DNA from: Rotaria sp. Silwood1
Taxonomy: Eukaryota > Rotifera > Eurotatoria > Philodinida > Philodinidae
Assembly (NCBI GenBank): GCA_905250075.1
Contig: CAJNOP010000329.1
Location: 15,522 to 79,521, forward strand
Direction of reading: 5' to 3'
Length of the DNA: 64,000 nucleotides
Position numbers and translations under genes: made by a program. Positions 61,901-64,000 of the stretch are shown here, piece by piece. Every line of letters begins with the position of its first letter. The stretch's first letter is position 1. Under the pieces are notes generated by a model. It saw nothing but the letters and a program-made list of their open reading frames with translations, had not been told where the DNA came from and searched no databases.

Positions 61901-64000
61901 TACTTCATAGATTTTCTTCATGGTATTACGGCATAATATCTTCTTGATAAATTTTAGTACCCGATAGTTAAATGTTTATCATGGATTTATTGCTTTTCGT
62001 ACATCGATTAACCGAAGTGTACATTATTTACAAGAAAGTCTTTCTTCAAAAAAAAAGTGCTTGATGTTAAATAGCCATACATTTAGAAATATCAAAAAAA
62101 CAACATAAATAGCAATGAATATTTATTAAATAGTTCTTGAGAATAAACAGCTTTACAATGAGAAATATTGAAAAACAGAATATAACTAAGAATGAATATT
62201 AAATAGCTATGAATATTTATTAAGTCGTGTTGAAAATTTTTAAGTAGATGGTTAATAATATGAGCAAACAAATTTTGATAAATAAACTTAGGATATGTCT
62301 TTTTCTGTTCGAGAATAAAAGTTAATGAGATTTAAAGAACATCGAGCGAGTGACTTATAACGTACATTTATTTCTATAAAAAAAAACCTATATATAGTTA
62401 GTTCGATATATGGTCAATCATTTGTCATGAATTAGGATACGAGATAATTATTCTGACTATGAATTTTTTTCTGTTTTAGTGAGAATTTATTATATATTGC
62501 TAAAAATTAAGTATATGAGTCTTTGTTAATCGAATAAATATCATAATAAAAATTATAGTTTTAAGATTTCTTTGTTTTAAAATATTAAAAAAATATTTGG
62601 ATAATATAAGTAAAAATTCTTCGATTATATTATACAAAAAGGCAAGAAATGATAATATCCTGTTTTCAGAAAATTCATCTTATTACTGTTAACTAAACCC
62701 AAGTACTTCATTGAATCACTTCAATATTAACATTAACAACTAGAAGAACTAAATGATTGTTTTTATGTCTCTTTGAATTCTAATATTTAAAATAAAACAT
62801 TATCTAGTCCATATTTATACAATGGAAAAAAAATGAATAAAATGAATAGGTATTGGTAGGTGTAACTTAATTAAAACGCTGTCATTTGACATGTGGTTTT
62901 TACCAATAGTACAGCCATTGTCTATCGTATATCTACAGAAAAATTTAAGTCAACAAGTTGAACTGGACTTAAAACAATCCGAGGTAATCACTTTTCATGG
63001 ACGAGAGTTTTCATTCAATTGAACCCAACCTCAAGCATATACACTTCATTCCTGTATACAATTTATTATTTAAAAAATGAATTTCTCAGTCCAACCCAAC
63101 GCTACATAGTAGATGATTTCTATCAAGCACGTGTGCATGGGTTAGTTTCTTTCATAGAAATATTAGATTGTTATAATCAAACATTAAATTGATGATAAAA
63201 AGATCATTTGTGATGAAAAATCTCTGAGGAGAATTTCCTAATATTTCTTTAATTTTCTCTCAAAGTACTTCTGTGACAACAAAAAATACGAAAAATCTAT
63301 AAAACCAATGTCTTTAGAAAACGCAGATCTCAGTTCAGAAACATTTGCACTAATCGAGTATATGTCTTCGATACACAAGACTATTCCCTAAGAGTTTTTT
63401 CGACATTAGATTAGTGGAGAAAAGGTGGCGACTAATTTTATTGAAGATATCTTTTCGGAAAATGCTTAGCGTAAATAGAAATCGATAGAGCAAAAGTCCT
63501 ACTCTCAGATCGTGTATGATTAATTGTCTAGCTCTTTTCATTTTTCACAAAAAAAAATGATGTTTTTCTCTAAAGATGCTGACACTAGTCCATTTTGAAA
63601 ATGAATTTAACAGCTGACGCTATTTTTTTTATTATAAATCTGGTCGTCAATCAAAGTGTATGCGAATTATTATTCAATTCCCGAAAAAAACTTACTTTCA
63701 TTTTTTCCCCTAATATCCACGCTCTTGTCTACTGCGCATGTTCTTGAAAAAAATAATCTTCTTTTGAAATGTATAACTAAGAACTATTTTTTATTTTTAT
63801 TTTTCTTCTATAGACATCAACATTGAGTATTCTTATATGTTGTGTTATTCTACCATTATTTATTTTTGATGCTCAAATTTTATTTAATTATGGTATTCTA
63901 TATAATAATCATATATGTCATGATAGATCAACTTATGAAATTAAACAATTTCAACGTGCAACTCATTATCCAATAAATAATTTAAAATTTTTAAAAAATA
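58914..64000 (+). CDS. rhodopsin-like (class A) orphan GPCR, 3' end outside the window
   Basis: Secure exons are 60120-60680 and 63814 to the window end, joined phase 0 over a 3133-bp intron. The first gives a Cys-rich extracellular part (LCKANYFEACWCKIN), then TM1 with the class A GN motif (FIGNGLSMIILL), TM2 (NLTILCAFNILYLLAI), the TM3 Cys (NMCRLH) and, after TM3, QRVYAL in the place of DRY. The second continues with TM4 (TSTLSILICCVILPLFIFDA) and the loop Cys (NNHICHD) that should pair with the TM3 Cys. A possible first exon is 58914-58952 (MAGIPELNDYFDE, then GTAAGA), joining phase 0 to 60120 over 1167 bp; this is weakly supported. The ligand is unknown; it resembles peptide-receptor-like families expanded in bdelloids. 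Confidence 0.78.
60681..63813 (+). other. 3.1-kb intron of the GPCR gene
   Basis: AT-rich, no coding pattern. Ends TTTTTCTTCTATAG. It is by far the longest intron in the right half apart from this gene's own first intron, so it probably contains inserted, now decayed, DNA. Confidence 0.5.

Overview
The window is AT-rich eukaryotic DNA. Its introns are mostly 45-90 bp with GT..AG ends. Gene content points to a bdelloid rotifer, probably Rotaria-like: a type II membrane protein with a six-bladed NHL propeller, a standalone arginine-type ADP-ribosyltransferase, a GH5 glycoside hydrolase of the sort bdelloids gained by horizontal transfer, and an orphan rhodopsin-like receptor. Short TGTGGG arrays match the telomere motif I recall for Adineta. 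The taxon call is inference; no rRNA or mitochondrial marker is present.

The left half (about 1-33 kb) is accessory in character. It holds the tail of an unidentified gene, a decayed DHX9-like helicase, old foldback elements, one ADP-ribosyltransferase gene and about 5.7 kb with no recognisable gene. Next comes a >13 kb gene with a membrane-anchor exon, four tandem exons of exactly 399 bp (133 codons, all phase 1-1) and one large NHL exon. Its introns carry the same repeated blocks, and a 10-N assembly gap lies at one repeat edge. A GH5 gene with one internal frame disruption follows. Eight short GT-rich/AC-rich hairpins lie between 0.9 and 32.4 kb, one of them built on four TGTGGG units; I see none further right.

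A 790-bp near-perfect palindrome at 33.1-33.9 kb, made of three smaller palindromes and flanked by TAA duplications, marks the change to the right half. That half (35-64 kb) holds conserved housekeeping genes: a stefin-like cystatin, a KH-like protein, a very short coilin-like protein, an unidentified 411-residue basic protein in ten exons, a PKI-like 69-residue protein, UBE2W and esterase D. A secreted cysteine-rich protein and the 5' part of a class A GPCR that runs off the window follow. A 1.26-kb hAT-type non-autonomous transposon with a perfect 8-bp target duplication lies downstream of esterase D, and a foldback element sits in an esterase D intron.

No operon-like layout is visible. UBE2W (N-terminal monoubiquitination), esterase D (formaldehyde detoxification), coilin (Cajal bodies) and the PKI-like protein (PKA inhibition) act in separate pathways. 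No retroelement, virus-like element or CRISPR array was recognised.
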